A stretch of DNA of 64,000 bases from Hydrogenovibrio sp. 3SP14C1 (GCF_029625905.1 NZ_JARTLM010000007.1:62001-126000); one strand, 5' to 3'. Positions 49,457-60,526 are shown, counted from the stretch's first letter. Notes: a model not told the origin generated them from the sequence alone. A program made the numbers and translations.

Positions 49457-50434
49457 TTAATTCTTATAATACTTGTCTTCAATTTTCTTAATCGTCTCAA
49501 CAATCAAATTAGTATCCACTTTCCCGACAAAGTGATCTGCCCCCATATCCAAAACTTCACGACTATTGTTTTCACTTGTCATAGAAGTATGAACCACGAT
49601 CGGTGTATTTCTTGTTTTAGGACTAGATTTCAGCTCTTTAATGACCGTATGTCCAGAAGCAACAGGCATTTCCAAGTCTGTAAAAATCATAGAGACATCA
49701 TCCATATTCTCAAGAGAGTCAACATAGTCCATCAATAAACGACCATTTTCAAAGCCCTGATATCTTAATCCCAACTGATCAAACACCATACTCATATATT
49801 GCTGGATAGACTTGCTGTCTTCAGCAAAAAGAATTTGTCTACTTTTAACAATTTCCGTAAACTCATGCTTACTCGAATTGACTTCTTTTGCTGATGAAAA
49901 AATCTTTTCTGCCATAGATGGCATCGCCTCAATCAACAACTTTTCAATATCAAGAATAAAACAAAGCTGATCACTGTTTTCCAAATACGTGTGGTTAATC
50001 ACTTGGTTGGTATTCACATCAACATTGTAGTTAGTCGCAGGCTTAATGTCCGTCCAGTCCTTTTCTTCAACTCCGTGAATATGAGCAACACGCATGCCGA
50101 TAAAATTACGACTGAAATCCGATACGATAATTATCGACTTCTCTCGCTCTTCTTCCGTCATTTCAAACCCCATCCACTTAGGAAGGTCAATGACTGGTAA
50201 ATAAACACCTCGAAGCTCGATCATTCCTTCTATTAATGGATTCGCATCAGGCATGTCAGAAAGTTCATAGACACGTGCTTCCAAAACCTCCCTCACCTTA
50301 AAAACATTCATACCATAATAAGGAGGTGTTGCCCCACCTTCTCTAGGAAATTGAACCTGAAAAATCATAAGACTCATCTGATTGTTTTTACTTAACTGGG
50401 CCGTTTTTTCAACTTGTTCTAAAGTCGTACTCAT
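49457..50434 (-). CDS. cheV: Chemotaxis coupling protein CheV
   Basis: 325 residues: an N-terminal CheW-like domain (about 20-175, MNVFKVREVLE, GMIELRGVYLPVIDL) and a C-terminal response-regulator receiver domain with acidic pair Glu205-Asp206 and phospho-acceptor Asp253 in IFTDLEMP. CheV couples chemoreceptors to CheA and adapts the signal by phosphorylation. AGGAAA precedes the ATG. No other che gene is in the window. Confidence 0.93.
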   Translation of the reverse strand: MSTTLEQVEKTAQLSKNNQMSLMIFQVQFPREGGATPPYYGMNVFKVREVLEARVYELSDMPDANPLIEGMIELRGVYLPVIDLPKWMGFEMTEEEREKSIIIVSDFSRNFIGMRVAHIHGVEEKDWTDIKPATNYNVDVNTNQVINHTYLENSDQLCFILDIEKLLIEAMPSMAEKIFSSAKEVNSSKHEFTEIVKSRQILFAEDSKSIQQYMSMVFDQLGLRYQGFENGRLLMDYVDSLENMDDVSMIFTDLEMPVASGHTVIKELKSSPKTRNTPIVVHTSMTSENNSREVLDMGADHFVGKVDTNLIVETIKKIEDKYYKN

Positions 50435-50594
50435 AGCATTTCCTAGTGTTTATTAGCCACCTTACCAAATTGAAGGTATTTACTGTCTTACTGAAAAAAC
50501 TTTAATCTAAATCCTGTTTTTACTCAAATTAAAATTCTATATATCTTGATTACAGAAGACAGCCTCCCTATTCAGATCAAAATTTATTAACTGT

Positions 50595-51206
50595 CTAACA
50601 ATTCAAAATATTTTTAACGGGTTTGAACGACTGGCGATACCCCGGAATCAATCCATATCGTGATAAGTTTTCTAGATGAGCTTTAGTAGGATAGCCTTTA
50701 TGGGCATCAAAACCATAATCAGGATATGCATCATGCAATTCTTGCATTTGTTGGTCGCGATGCACTTTTGCCAAGATAGACGCGGCACTTATAACAGGAA
50801 CCTTACCATCACCTTTAACAATGGCTTCACAGTCATAAGAAACATTCGGGCAACGGTTTCCGTCAACCAGTACTTTTTTAATCGGATGATTGAGCCCTTC
50901 AACCGCACGCTTCATCGCAAGCATGGTTGCATGAAGAATATTCAAAGAATCAATCTCTTCAGGGGAAGCCATTGCAACACAAAAATCAACCGCTTCTTGT
51001 TTTATTTGAACAGCCAAGCGCTCTCTTTTACTTTCAGATAATTTCTTGGAATCTTTTAACAATAACTGGCACTGTTTCGGCAAAATAACAGCTGCAGCAA
51101 CAACATCCCCCACCAGTGGCCCTCTACCGACCTCATCAACGCCAACAATAAATTCATCTAAAATATCGTGACACGTAAAATCTAAGTTCTTCTGAATGTT
51201 ATCCAT
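50595..51206 (-). CDS. rnhB: Ribonuclease HII
   Basis: 203 residues. Catalytic motif [12 protein letters not shown] with Asp24-Glu25 and later Asp in LVDGNRCP, plus [14 protein letters not shown]. Removes RNA from RNA-DNA hybrids and misinserted ribonucleotides. Overlaps the end of lpxB by 8 bp. Confidence 0.95.
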   Translation of the reverse strand: MDNIQKNLDFTCHDILDEFIVGVDEVGRGPLVGDVVAAAVILPKQCQLLLKDSKKLSESKRERLAVQIKQEAVDFCVAMASPEEIDSLNILHATMLAMKRAVEGLNHPIKKVLVDGNRCPNVSYDCEAIVKGDGKVPVISAASILAKVHRDQQMQELHDAYPDYGFDAHKGYPTKAHLENLSRYGLIPGYRQSFKPVKNILNC

Positions 51207-52380
51207 TTTCTAACTTTGCCCATTTAACAACGGCATCAGCAGCTAACTCTGAAGCATTTTGATTAAGGGCGTCATATTGCTTTTTAAACTCGAACAATTG
51301 CATTTCACGCATCTTTTTGTCGGTAATGAGTTTACTCAGTGCTAAAACAATTTTGTCTGGTGTTGCATTTTCTTGGATCAGTTCAGGCACGATACATTTT
51401 TTAGCCAACACATTAGGAAGACCGACCCATTTTGTCGTCGCCAAACGCTTCATAATCCAATATGAAATAGGGTGTAATTTAATAGCTAAAATCAGTGGAC
51501 GCTGCATCAAAGCGGCTTCTAGCGTTGCTGTTCCAGACGTTACCAGTAATTGATCTGATGCTGCCATCGCTAATTGTGCATTCTGATCTAGAAGGATAAA
51601 ATCGATCCCTTTTCCATAGTCAGAAATAGCTAACTCGACTCTGTCTCTCGCTGCCTGATTAACACAGGGCACAACAAACTTCATTTTTGGGTAAATTTGG
51701 TGCAGCTTTACCGCCACTTGAACATAGACATCAATCATCAAGTTGATTTCACTGGATCTAGAGCCGGGTAATATACCGGTCACAGGTGCATCAGCATCTA
51801 ACCCAAGCTGGGCTCGTGCAGCTTTTTTTCCAGGGGCGTTTATAACTTGACTAGCCAAAGGATGACCTACAAATTTCGAAGGAATATCATATTTATCATA
51901 ATACTCCGTTTCAAAAGGAAATAAGACAAGCACCCCGTCCACTTGCTTCCTAATTTTTAACAACCTTTTTTCTCGCCATGCCCAAACGGATGGGCCCACA
52001 TAATGAACAGTCGAAATCCCCTTTTCTTTTAGGATTCCTTCGATTTTAAAGTTAAAATCAGGTGCATCAACACCAATAAAAACGTCTGGCTTTACAGTCA
52101 ATAATTTTTTTATTAATTCTTTTCGAAGACGAAGCAAACTAGGCAAATGTTTTAAAACTTCAAAAAACCCCATCACAGAAAGCTTTTCGAGTGGATACCA
52201 AGTTTCAAATCCTTGAGAGATCATTTTTTGACCGCCAATACCGATGAACTTTGCATTGGGGTAACGTTTCTTTAAAGACTGGATTAAGTCAGCTCCCAAT
52301 GTGTCACCAGAAGCTTCACCTGCGACCATTGCGATAACAGGTCTTTTTGAACTGTTATTCAATTTATCGAACGATGCCAC
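51199..52380 (-). CDS. lpxB: Lipid-A-disaccharide synthase
   Basis: 393 residues. Opens with [17 protein letters not shown] and shows [30 protein letters not shown] and [12 protein letters not shown], all family markers. Joins UDP-diacylglucosamine to lipid X. Overlaps lpxA by 17 bp and rnhB by 8 bp. Confidence 0.96.
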   Translation of the reverse strand: MASFDKLNNSSKRPVIAMVAGEASGDTLGADLIQSLKKRYPNAKFIGIGGQKMISQGFETWYPLEKLSVMGFFEVLKHLPSLLRLRKELIKKLLTVKPDVFIGVDAPDFNFKIEGILKEKGISTVHYVGPSVWAWREKRLLKIRKQVDGVLVLFPFETEYYDKYDIPSKFVGHPLASQVINAPGKKAARAQLGLDADAPVTGILPGSRSSEINLMIDVYVQVAVKLHQIYPKMKFVVPCVNQAARDRVELAISDYGKGIDFILLDQNAQLAMAASDQLLVTSGTATLEAALMQRPLILAIKLHPISYWIMKRLATTKWVGLPNVLAKKCIVPELIQENATPDKIVLALSKLITDKKMREMQLFEFKKQYDALNQNASELAADAVVKWAKLENG

Positions 52381-53134
52381 GACTAGACTGTTTTAAGAAA
52401 GCGACTAAAGATCCAAGCGTATCACGCTCATCATTAATGGCGTCAATTTCATAAATAGCTTCTTCCAAACGATAACCGGTACGATAAAGAGCTCTATAGG
52501 CTTTTTTAACTAAATGAATTTGATCTTTATCAAATCCTCTACGCTTCAGACCTTCTACATTCAACCCTCTAGGTCCGGCGAGGTTGCCAGAAACCGTTAC
52601 AAAATTAGGGACATCCTGGTTGATAACACTTCCCATGCCACAGAACGAATGCTCACCGATATTACAAAACTGATGTACAAGCGTATAGCCCCCTAAAATT
52701 GCCCAATCACTGACAGTGACATGCCCGGCAAGAGCTGAAGCGTTGGCAAAAATAGCATGGTTTCCGATAACACAATCATGCGCAATATGAACCCCCGCCA
52801 TGACCCAATTATCATTGCCAATGGTGGTTTCCCCTCTATCCTGTGAGGTTCCTCGATTCACTGTCACATTTTCTCTAAAAGTATTATTATCCCCGATAGT
52901 TAAACGAGTCGGTTCACCCGCATACTTTTTATCCTGTGGGGCTGCGCCAATTGAACAGAATTGATAAAAGTGGTTATTCTTTCCAATCGTTGTCGGCCCT
53001 GAAATCACGACATGAGGACCAACGACCGACCCTGAACCAATAGAAACATCCGCTTCAATAATTGAATAGGCGCCAATTTCAACATCATCGGCAATATTCG
53101 CTTTTGGATCAACAATGGCTGTTGAATGAATCAC
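52364..53134 (-). CDS. lpxA: UDP-N-acetylglucosamine acyltransferase
   Basis: 256 residues of left-handed parallel beta-helix hexapeptides, opening MIHSTAIVDPKANI. The catalytic His lies in the VMAGVHIAHDCVIG segment. First step of lipid A synthesis. Downstream of fabZ by 32 bp. Confidence 0.96.
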   Translation of the reverse strand: MIHSTAIVDPKANIADDVEIGAYSIIEADVSIGSGSVVGPHVVISGPTTIGKNNHFYQFCSIGAAPQDKKYAGEPTRLTIGDNNTFRENVTVNRGTSQDRGETTIGNDNWVMAGVHIAHDCVIGNHAIFANASALAGHVTVSDWAILGGYTLVHQFCNIGEHSFCGMGSVINQDVPNFVTVSGNLAGPRGLNVEGLKRRGFDKDQIHLVKKAYRALYRTGYRLEEAIYEIDAINDERDTLGSLVAFLKQSSRGIVR

Positions 53135-53166
53135 ACTTAACCCTTTTTAATTTTTTGGTTTCTAAA

Positions 53167-53604
53167 TTAAACTTTTCGCTCTGCACACAACATATCACAA
53201 GAAGCTATCAATTTACCGTCAACAGTTGTTGTACACTCAAACTTCCAAATACCTTTTTTATTATTCACCGTCTTGACTTCAAATTCCAGCTTATCCCCTG
53301 GAATGGCTGGCTTTCTGAAACGACAATTATCGACCGCTGCTAGGTAGTACATTGATGTACCATCAGGCTTGACGTCTTGTGTTTTAAACGCAAGAATCCC
53401 AGTACATTGCGCCATTGCCTCAATAATCATAACACCTGGCATGATTGGATTATCTGGAAAATGACCCGTGAATTGAGGTTCGTTATAAGTCACATTCTTA
53501 TAAGCTTTTAACGATTCCCCTGAATTAAATTCAGTCACACGATCTACTAATAAAAATGGATACCTATGAGGAAGATATTCAAATATTTCTTTTACATTCA
53601 ACAT
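53167..53604 (-). CDS. fabZ: 3-hydroxyacyl-ACP dehydratase FabZ
   Basis: 145 residues. HotDog fold with catalytic His48 and Glu62 in [20 protein letters not shown]. Dehydrates 3-hydroxyacyl-ACP; shares its substrate with LpxA/LpxD, explaining its place between them. Only one base separates it from lpxD. Confidence 0.96.
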   Translation of the reverse strand: MLNVKEIFEYLPHRYPFLLVDRVTEFNSGESLKAYKNVTYNEPQFTGHFPDNPIMPGVMIIEAMAQCTGILAFKTQDVKPDGTSMYYLAAVDNCRFRKPAIPGDKLEFEVKTVNNKKGIWKFECTTTVDGKLIASCDMLCAERKV

Positions 53605-53605
53605 G

Positions 53606-54649
53606 TTAGTTATTTTCCAAGTTAGATTTTAATTCTTGTAATTCTTTTTCTAAGTATTTAATTTTCTGTGCCATTTTATTCAGTCCTTTCGACCGAACCA
53701 TGTTTTTTTGCCATTCAGCTGTCGGTATGGCTGGAAAGCCAGAATAACTTCCTGCTTCTTTTATAGTATGTGTCACACCCGATTTCGCTGCAAAATAACT
53801 TTTATCAGCAATCGAAATATGTCCGTTAATGCCTGCTTGCCCAGCAAAAACACAATATTTTCCAACCGTGGTACTTCCTGCAAAGCCAACTTGACTTGCA
53901 ATTGCTGATCCATAGCCTATCGAAACATTATGAGCAATATGAACCAAGCTATCAATAATACAGTTTGACTCGATTACAGTGTCATTAATTGCGCCACGGT
54001 GAATATTTGCATTGACCCCAATAAAGACACGATCACCAATGACAACTCGGCCAATCTGTGGAATCTTATGCCATTCTCCTTGTTCATTCGCGAATCCAAA
54101 CCCTTGACCACCAATAACACATCCTGGGTCAAGATAGGCTTCATCACCAATAATACAGTTATCCATTACGGTGACATTAGCGACTAGGCGTGTTTTTTTA
54201 CCGATGACAGAATGATCCAATACGACAGATCCAGGACCTATATAGCAATCATCTCCGATCGTAACCCCTTTACCGATAACGACATTTTCACCAATCCAAG
54301 CCGTTGTTGAGATCTTAGCGGATTCATCAATCACCGCAGAAGGATGAATACCTGCTGCAGTATGCTCAGGATTCAGTAGTTGCGATACCTTCGCAAACGC
54401 GAAATATGGATTTTCAACTAATAAACAGGTTCTACTTGTTAGGGTTTCAAATTTCGAGTTAATTAAAACAGCGCCTGCAGAAGTTTGCTCAAGCTCATGA
54501 CTTCTTTTTAGGTCGGAAAAAAAACTGATGTGATTTTGTTGTGCTTCAACCAAGCCTGATACTTGGTCGATGTGAATAGAACCATCACCTTTTAACTCGA
54601 CGTCGATGCCTTCTTCTATAAGGTAATTTACAATATCTTTTAATTTCAA
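53606..54649 (-). CDS. lpxD: UDP-3-O-acylglucosamine N-acyltransferase
   Basis: 347 residues: N-terminal LpxD domain (about 1-95), many hexapeptide repeats (about 100-310), and a C-terminal helix ([20 protein letters not shown]). Catalytic His in [10 protein letters not shown]. Third step of lipid A synthesis. Confidence 0.95.
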   Translation of the reverse strand: MKLKDIVNYLIEEGIDVELKGDGSIHIDQVSGLVEAQQNHISFFSDLKRSHELEQTSAGAVLINSKFETLTSRTCLLVENPYFAFAKVSQLLNPEHTAAGIHPSAVIDESAKISTTAWIGENVVIGKGVTIGDDCYIGPGSVVLDHSVIGKKTRLVANVTVMDNCIIGDEAYLDPGCVIGGQGFGFANEQGEWHKIPQIGRVVIGDRVFIGVNANIHRGAINDTVIESNCIIDSLVHIAHNVSIGYGSAIASQVGFAGSTTVGKYCVFAGQAGINGHISIADKSYFAAKSGVTHTIKEAGSYSGFPAIPTAEWQKNMVRSKGLNKMAQKIKYLEKELQELKSNLENN

Positions 54650-54666
54650 ACTAAACGCTCAACTCA

Positions 54667-55200
54667 TTACTTATTAAAGTTAGCACGTTTTTTTCGATAC
54701 TCTTTTTCTAGGTATTCTAAAACTTTTTGAGTGACGTCCAAACGGTTGTTGGTATAAGCAATCCCTTCATATAGGATCAAATCAAACTTCTCTTGCTTAC
54801 CAATTTCCTTAATAGCTTGGTTAACTAAACTTTGAAGACTTGCTAGCTCTTCATTTCGACGAATATTAACCAATTCTTGAATGTCATTTCGTTTGCGTTG
54901 AATATCACGTGTCAGCATGCTGATTTCTCTTTCCGCAGCGACCTTTTGTGAGTCAGACATCACCAATTGATTTTTTTGATAGTCTTGTTGTTTTTTTTCC
55001 AGCTGCTTCGCTAACTTTTTCAACTCAGCTTGCTGAGGACCGAACTCTTTTTCTAGGTTTTTTCCAGCTGCTTGCGCTTGAGGTGCCTTTTCTAACAACA
55101 ACCCAACATTAACAACACCCAGCTTAATGGGTTCCGCTAACGACTGGGTTGACAAAATGGTTAAAACACCACCTAAAAACACCATTAGCAACTTACGCAT
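54667..55200 (-). CDS. skp: Periplasmic chaperone Skp (OmpH)
   Basis: 177 residues. Signal peptide to about residue 22 (SLAEP), short beta part (KLGVVNVGLLLE), then two long charged helices (about 45-145), the jellyfish-like trimer design of Skp. Escorts outer-membrane proteins to BamA, which is encoded just upstream. Confidence 0.9.
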   Translation of the reverse strand: MRKLLMVFLGGVLTILSTQSLAEPIKLGVVNVGLLLEKAPQAQAAGKNLEKEFGPQQAELKKLAKQLEKKQQDYQKNQLVMSDSQKVAAEREISMLTRDIQRKRNDIQELVNIRRNEELASLQSLVNQAIKEIGKQEKFDLILYEGIAYTNNRLDVTQKVLEYLEKEYRKKRANFNK

Positions 55201-55313
55201 AAAAACGATCCTTACAAAATATATATATTGAAAATATTGTATCCGATTTAATAAAATTTTTTAATCATTTTACTGATCTATTCACCATAACCCAGTCGCC
55301 TTAAGACGACTTT

Positions 55314-57605
55314 TTACATCGGAACACCTAAATTAAACTGGAACACTTGAGTTCTATCCGTATCTTGATAATTAAGTGCTTTTGCAAAACTAAATGCTAA
55401 CGGTCCTACAGGAGTAATCCAAGCGACACCAAGCCCTGCTGCAGATCTAAATTCCGGCAACTTAACGGCACTCGCGTCACTGAAGACATTCCCAGCATCC
55501 ACAAAAAGGCTCAAACGTAAGTTTCCAGAATCATCAATGAAAGGCATTGGGAAACTGACTTCCGCATTCGTCACAATTCGTAAATTTCCACCAGTTGGGT
55601 CTGTTGATCCATCAGTAACAGCATCATACCTAGGACCCAAAGAGTTAGGCTCAAACCCTCTTACTGTACCAATCCCACCCGCATAAAAATTTTCATAAAA
55701 AGGAAGTTCATCATGACCACCATACCCAGTACCATAAGCAACGTCACCTTTTAGCTTCAATGTAAAGAACTTTGATAATGGTTGGTAAATACTTTCTTCT
55801 AAATATAGTTTATAAAAAGAAACATCTGAATTGGTCGGCATGACTAACTCTCCGCTCACACTTGTGCGTTGCCCTTCCGTTGGAAAGTAAAAAGCATTTT
55901 TAGTGTCATGGCTCCAGCCCATGGTATAACGCACTGAGTTGAAGTGGCGCCCATATTGGCTGGTATAAGTTTTACACGCGCTAAAGGTATCAATACACTT
56001 CAAGGTTTGGTCATCAAACTTTAAACCATAACTTAAACTACTCCACTCACTGGTTGGATATCCAATATTCAATCTTAATCCGTAATTATTCGTTGTATAG
56101 TTTGAAACATTTAATTCTCTGGCATCAATTTCGCGATAGTAAACCCCACCACCTAATGAAACCCCATCAGCAGTAAAATAAGGGTTTGTCACCCCGATAT
56201 CCGCCGATTTAGTCGAGGCACTATAGGTTCCATTAATGTTCGCTTTATAACCAGATCCGATGACATTTCGCTCAGTCACCCCAATAGTAAAACTGATACC
56301 ATCTAACTGAGAATAGCCTATCCCAGCATTAAAAGCGCCCGTTGACTGCTCTTCAACCTTTACCACTAAATCAACCTGATCTTTTGAAATACGATCTGTA
56401 TCCACCTTAGCTGTTTTAAAATACCCTAGGCGATTTAATCTTGTATTGGAACGGCGCACGGCTTTTAAGGAATAAGGGGCATTTTCAAACTGACGCAATT
56501 CTCTTCGAATAACATAGTCACGTGTTCGAGTATTTCCTTCGATACGGATACGCCTTACATAGACACGGCTTTTCGGTTCAATTCTAAAATCTAACGATAC
56601 CAAACGATTATTCTTGTCCAGCTTCGTAATCGGTTCAATTTCTGCAAAAGCATAACCTTCTTCACTTAAACGATCACGAATAGCGTTCACAGTTCCTACG
56701 ATTTGGCTTCTTGAAAAAAAGTCCCCTTCATGTATTTTAAGTAAGCTTTTGAGCTCAGCTTGTTTAATGATCGTTTCACCGGTAAATTTAATATCAGAAA
56801 CGGTATATTGAACGCCTTCTTTAATATTGATGGTAATAAACACTTGAGTTTTATCTAAAGACAAGCTCACCTGAGAAGAGTCCACTTTAAATTCAGCAAA
56901 CCCTCTATCCATATAATAAGAACGTAACGTTTCGATATCAGATTGAAGTTTGGGCTTTGCATACTTATCAGAATCCCCAATAATGGCTGACTCAGACAAC
57001 AGTAACTTTCCTTTTAAACGGGCATCATCATAGGTTTTATTTCCCACCAATGTGATTCGACCGATACTCGCAGGCTTCCCTTCCTCTACTTTTATCTCTA
57101 ATGACACTCGATTGCGGGGTAATTTTTTAACTTGAATATCGATTTCAGCAGCATAATACCCTTGGTTTTGATAACGTCTTCTTAAATCTAAGATAATACG
57201 TTCCATTTGGGTATCATTAAAAATACGTCCCTTCTTAACCCCCATTGTGTTCAAAGCTTGAGTCATATCTTCTGTTTTGATCAACTCATTCCCTTCAATA
57301 CTAATATCGGCAATAGAGGGTCGCTCAAGCACTCTAATTTTTAACACGCCATCCCCTTCTTGAAAGAAAGCGATATCTCTAAAAAAACCTGTCTGATAAA
57401 GTGCTTGAATACTTTTTTGAATTTTAGCCGGCGAAAGCTCATCACCCACTTCGATGGGTAAATAACTACGGACTGTTTCAAAACTAATCCGTTTATTCCC
57501 TTCTATTTGAATATCATTGATTTGAAAATCGGAAGCCTTCACAACAGAAACATTAAAGAGTAGTAGAAAAGCAAGAAGCGAGAATTGAAAAAACTGTTTA
57601 ACCAT
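55314..57605 (-). CDS. bamA: Outer membrane protein assembly factor BamA
   Basis: 763 residues from ATG 57605, chosen over an in-frame ATG 33 bases upstream because the signal peptide MVKQFFQFSLLAFLLLFNV then starts the protein and the ATG overlaps the rseP stop by 8 bp. Five POTRA domains (about 25-420) and a 16-strand barrel with the conserved VRGF motif in GTVRGFEPNSLG. Folds outer membrane proteins. The C-terminal residue is Met rather than the usual aromatic. Confidence 0.95.
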   Translation of the reverse strand: MVKQFFQFSLLAFLLLFNVSVVKASDFQINDIQIEGNKRISFETVRSYLPIEVGDELSPAKIQKSIQALYQTGFFRDIAFFQEGDGVLKIRVLERPSIADISIEGNELIKTEDMTQALNTMGVKKGRIFNDTQMERIILDLRRRYQNQGYYAAEIDIQVKKLPRNRVSLEIKVEEGKPASIGRITLVGNKTYDDARLKGKLLLSESAIIGDSDKYAKPKLQSDIETLRSYYMDRGFAEFKVDSSQVSLSLDKTQVFITINIKEGVQYTVSDIKFTGETIIKQAELKSLLKIHEGDFFSRSQIVGTVNAIRDRLSEEGYAFAEIEPITKLDKNNRLVSLDFRIEPKSRVYVRRIRIEGNTRTRDYVIRRELRQFENAPYSLKAVRRSNTRLNRLGYFKTAKVDTDRISKDQVDLVVKVEEQSTGAFNAGIGYSQLDGISFTIGVTERNVIGSGYKANINGTYSASTKSADIGVTNPYFTADGVSLGGGVYYREIDARELNVSNYTTNNYGLRLNIGYPTSEWSSLSYGLKFDDQTLKCIDTFSACKTYTSQYGRHFNSVRYTMGWSHDTKNAFYFPTEGQRTSVSGELVMPTNSDVSFYKLYLEESIYQPLSKFFTLKLKGDVAYGTGYGGHDELPFYENFYAGGIGTVRGFEPNSLGPRYDAVTDGSTDPTGGNLRIVTNAEVSFPMPFIDDSGNLRLSLFVDAGNVFSDASAVKLPEFRSAAGLGVAWITPVGPLAFSFAKALNYQDTDRTQVFQFNLGVPM

Positions 57606-58971
57606 TGGAAATTCGTACCACATCATTAAATAAAGCAAAAAAAGTAAGCATCAAGATAAGGGTAACGCCAATCTTTTGAGCGACTAGTTCAATTGACTCC
57701 TTAACTGGAGCCCCTTTTATCATTTCGATGACACAAAAAAAGAGATGTCCACCATCCAACACAGGGATAGGTAACAAATTCAAAACACCCAAACTCAAAC
57801 TTAAAAGACCCAACAAACTCAAAAAAGCAACCCAACCGTTTTGCAGAGCTTGTCCTGAAAACTCTGCAATACTAACAGGTCCGGATAGATTTTTAATTGA
57901 GACATCACCAAATATCATGCGTTTAATCATATTAACGGTCATATCAAGCAATCCCAAACTGTGAGTCCAGCCCTTTTGAATTGACTCTAGAACCCCATAC
58001 GAGACAGAAACCTTGTAGCTTTCTAATTGCGCTTCATCCCAAAAAACCGATGCGCCTAAGCTTCCAACCACCTGTCCATTAAATTCTTTTTCATCAAGCC
58101 GGGTTTGTTTTTGAATCAGCCTACCATTACGTTCAAACGATAACTGTATGACTTCATTTGGATGCTTTTGCACATATGAGACGAATTGATTCCAGTCTGA
58201 TATAGACAACTCATCAATTGTGACGATCAGATCGCCTTTTTCAAGTCCCAGTTTGTCAGCAGGAGATTGTGGTAAAACTTGGTCAATTACAGGTGGCATT
58301 TGGGGGTATTTCGGTTTAAACCCAAGTACAGAAAGCCACTTTTGTTTTGGCGTATTAATATCCAATTCAGATAAGGGTAAAAACACTTTTTTGCTCATTT
58401 GACCATCAAAGGAAGCCAGCTCAACCTCAACAGCATGTTGCTTATCAACGAGAGCCTCTAAGACTCGATGATAAACATCTTTCCAATCCAGTACGACTTC
58501 ACCATCGACACGCTTTACTTGCCAGGCCTGGTCATTATTCGACAAAGACTTTGCAAGCACGGAACCACTCGTGGCCTCTTCAAAAACAGGTTTTAATCCG
58601 GTCACGCCAGAAAAATATATCAATGAAAAGGCGATCCAAGCAAAAATTAAATTCACTATTGGACCAGCTGAAACCACTGCAAAACGTCGATATACACTTT
58701 GTCGATTAAAGGTTCTGGTCATGTCTTCTTGCGGCACACGACCTTCACGTTCATCTGCAAACTTGACATAACCACCGAGGGGAATACTCCCGATTTGAAA
58801 CTGAGTTTCGCCTTTCTGTTTAACATAAACCGGTTTACCAAACCCGATAGAGAAATGCGTCACTTTGATATTAAATAATCTGGCGACCATATAATGGCCC
58901 CACTCATGGATAGTAACCAATAACCCCATCGCAATGATAAAGCCGATAATTGACCAGATAAACGTCATCAT
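57598..58971 (-). CDS. rseP: Site-2 protease RseP
   Basis: 457 residues from ATG 58971, which overlaps the cdsA stop (ATGA) and matches the family start MMTFIWSIIGFIIAMG; in-frame starts up to 15 bases further upstream are possible. HEWGH zinc site near 24-28, a PDZ region near 215-280 and LLPIPVLDGG near 400. Cleaves the anti-sigma-E factor and remnant signal peptides. A dispersed palindrome encodes Gln148-Ala149-Trp150 in a periplasmic region. Confidence 0.93.
   Translation of the reverse strand: MMTFIWSIIGFIIAMGLLVTIHEWGHYMVARLFNIKVTHFSIGFGKPVYVKQKGETQFQIGSIPLGGYVKFADEREGRVPQEDMTRTFNRQSVYRRFAVVSAGPIVNLIFAWIAFSLIYFSGVTGLKPVFEEATSGSVLAKSLSNNDQAWQVKRVDGEVVLDWKDVYHRVLEALVDKQHAVEVELASFDGQMSKKVFLPLSELDINTPKQKWLSVLGFKPKYPQMPPVIDQVLPQSPADKLGLEKGDLIVTIDELSISDWNQFVSYVQKHPNEVIQLSFERNGRLIQKQTRLDEKEFNGQVVGSLGASVFWDEAQLESYKVSVSYGVLESIQKGWTHSLGLLDMTVNMIKRMIFGDVSIKNLSGPVSIAEFSGQALQNGWVAFLSLLGLLSLSLGVLNLLPIPVLDGGHLFFCVIEMIKGAPVKESIELVAQKIGVTLILMLTFFALFNDVVRISNG
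58522..58531. repeat. CCAGGCCTGG palindrome inside rseP
   Basis: Exact copy, read as Gln-Ala-Trp on the minus strand, between the first PDZ-region residues. Confidence 0.9.
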
Positions 58972-59774
58972 AAAATCCATTGCCACACAAAATAAAAAAT
59001 GGGCAGCGCAAGCAATAAACTATCTGAGCGATCCAAGACACCACCATGTCCTGGCAACAACTGACTGCTATCTTTAAGGTTTGCCTGACGCTTTAACAAG
59101 CTTTCAAACAAGTCGCCAAAAATAGAGAACAGACCGATAACCGTGAAAACAAGCGCAGTGGCTAAATAAGAAATATTCAACACAGGATCAAGAAGATATA
59201 ACCCGGTAATAGCAATAATAAACGCTAGTAATGCGCCGCCATAGACACCTTCCCATGTTTTTCCAGGGCTGACATGGTTGGCAAGTTTATGCTTACCAAA
59301 ACGTCTACCTGAAAAGTAGGCGCCTGTATCGATGGCCCAGATAACAAACAAACTCAACAACACCACCCCTGCGGAATACTCACTGACAAAAAACAACAAC
59401 ACACTGGCAAAATTAATCAAAACCACAACACCTAACAATAGAATCATGAATTGGTTTCGAATGCCAAATTGTCCTTTACGACGTTGGTACTGAATCACCA
59501 TCATCACCATCGCCACCATCACTATTAGAGTTAAGAACATGAATAAGCTCATCCCCCCCTGGCTTACCCCCCAAAAAACAAGAGCGGTAACCAGTGCGCC
59601 GTATAAAACCCGCGGAACAGGTTTTTCAGAGCCGGTAAAGCCAAACCATTCCCAAGCAGATACAAAACTCAAAACCAACGCAAAAAACAACCAGGCCTGG
59701 GCATTTCCAGCCCATAGCAACCCTGCAACCAACAAGAACAATAAACTGGCGGTTATGACACGCTGCATTAACAT
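58968..59774 (-). CDS. cdsA: Phosphatidate cytidylyltransferase
   Basis: 268 residues with about eight helices and the C-terminal CDP-alcohol signature running from SPGKTWEG to SLLKRQANLKDSSQLLPGHGGVLDRSDS. Makes CDP-diacylglycerol. The start overlaps uppS by 7 bp (a second ATG 6 bases later gives a TAATG overlap). A dispersed palindrome encodes Gln26-Ala27-Trp28 in the first loop. Confidence 0.94.
   Translation of the reverse strand: MLMQRVITASLLFLLVAGLLWAGNAQAWLFFALVLSFVSAWEWFGFTGSEKPVPRVLYGALVTALVFWGVSQGGMSLFMFLTLIVMVAMVMMVIQYQRRKGQFGIRNQFMILLLGVVVLINFASVLLFFVSEYSAGVVLLSLFVIWAIDTGAYFSGRRFGKHKLANHVSPGKTWEGVYGGALLAFIIAITGLYLLDPVLNISYLATALVFTVIGLFSIFGDLFESLLKRQANLKDSSQLLPGHGGVLDRSDSLLLALPIFYFVWQWIL
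59691..59700. repeat. CCAGGCCTGG palindrome inside cdsA
   Basis: Exact copy, read as Gln26-Ala27-Trp28 on the minus strand, in the loop between the first and second helices. Confidence 0.9.
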
Positions 59775-60502
59775 TGGGTTACCTGCTCACTCGTTTTGCC
59801 AAAACGTCTTTCTCTGTGTTGAAAAGATTCAATTGCGCGATCAATCGATGCTTCATTAAAATCAGGCCAAAGTTCATCACAAAAATAAAACTCAGCATAA
59901 GCCATTTGCCAGATTAAAAAATTACTGATTCGTTGTTCTCCACCGGTACGAATCAACAAATCAGGAACAGATTGATCCGCTAAAGAAATATGCTGACTGA
60001 TATCTGATTCTGACAGTTCTGACAAAGGACTGTCTGGATTCGCCTGATGCCAGTTTTTAACCGCTTCTACAACATCCCAGCGTCCGCCATAATTGGCTGC
60101 GATATTCAAAGTCAATCCGGTATTCTTTTCAGTCAACTTTTCTGCCTGATCAATGTGCGCTTGAATTTCTGAATCAAATGCTTTTCTGTCGCCAATAATA
60201 CGCAACCGTACTTGGTTTTCATGCAATTTGGTCACTTCTTTTTGCAAGGCTTTCAAAAACAGCCCCATCAACTTATTCACTTCCTCTTCAGGGCGCTTCC
60301 AATTTTCAGTACTAAAAGCAAATAAGGTTAAAGACTCCACGCCCACTTCCGCACACCGACTCACAACGCGCTTGACGGCGTTCAATCCTTTCTGGTGCCC
60401 TACAAAACGAGGTAAAAATCGTTTTTTTGCCCAACGTCCATTACCATCCATAATAATGGCAATATGTTTTGGGACGGGGGTGGAAGTTGACTTGGAATTC
60501 AA
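59768..60502 (-). CDS. uppS: Isoprenyl transferase (undecaprenyl diphosphate synthase)
   Basis: 244 residues. Family motifs MDGNGRWAKKR with catalytic Asp, GHQKG, FAFSTENWKRP near 70-80 and RTGGEQRISNFLIWQMAYAEF. Makes the C55 lipid carrier for wall and lipopolysaccharide synthesis. Downstream of frr with a strong terminator between them, so it probably has its own promoter. Confidence 0.95.
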   Translation of the reverse strand: MNSKSTSTPVPKHIAIIMDGNGRWAKKRFLPRFVGHQKGLNAVKRVVSRCAEVGVESLTLFAFSTENWKRPEEEVNKLMGLFLKALQKEVTKLHENQVRLRIIGDRKAFDSEIQAHIDQAEKLTEKNTGLTLNIAANYGGRWDVVEAVKNWHQANPDSPLSELSESDISQHISLADQSVPDLLIRTGGEQRISNFLIWQMAYAEFYFCDELWPDFNEASIDRAIESFQHRERRFGKTSEQVTQC

Positions 60503-60526
60503 AATTATCCTAAACGTTCATTACTT

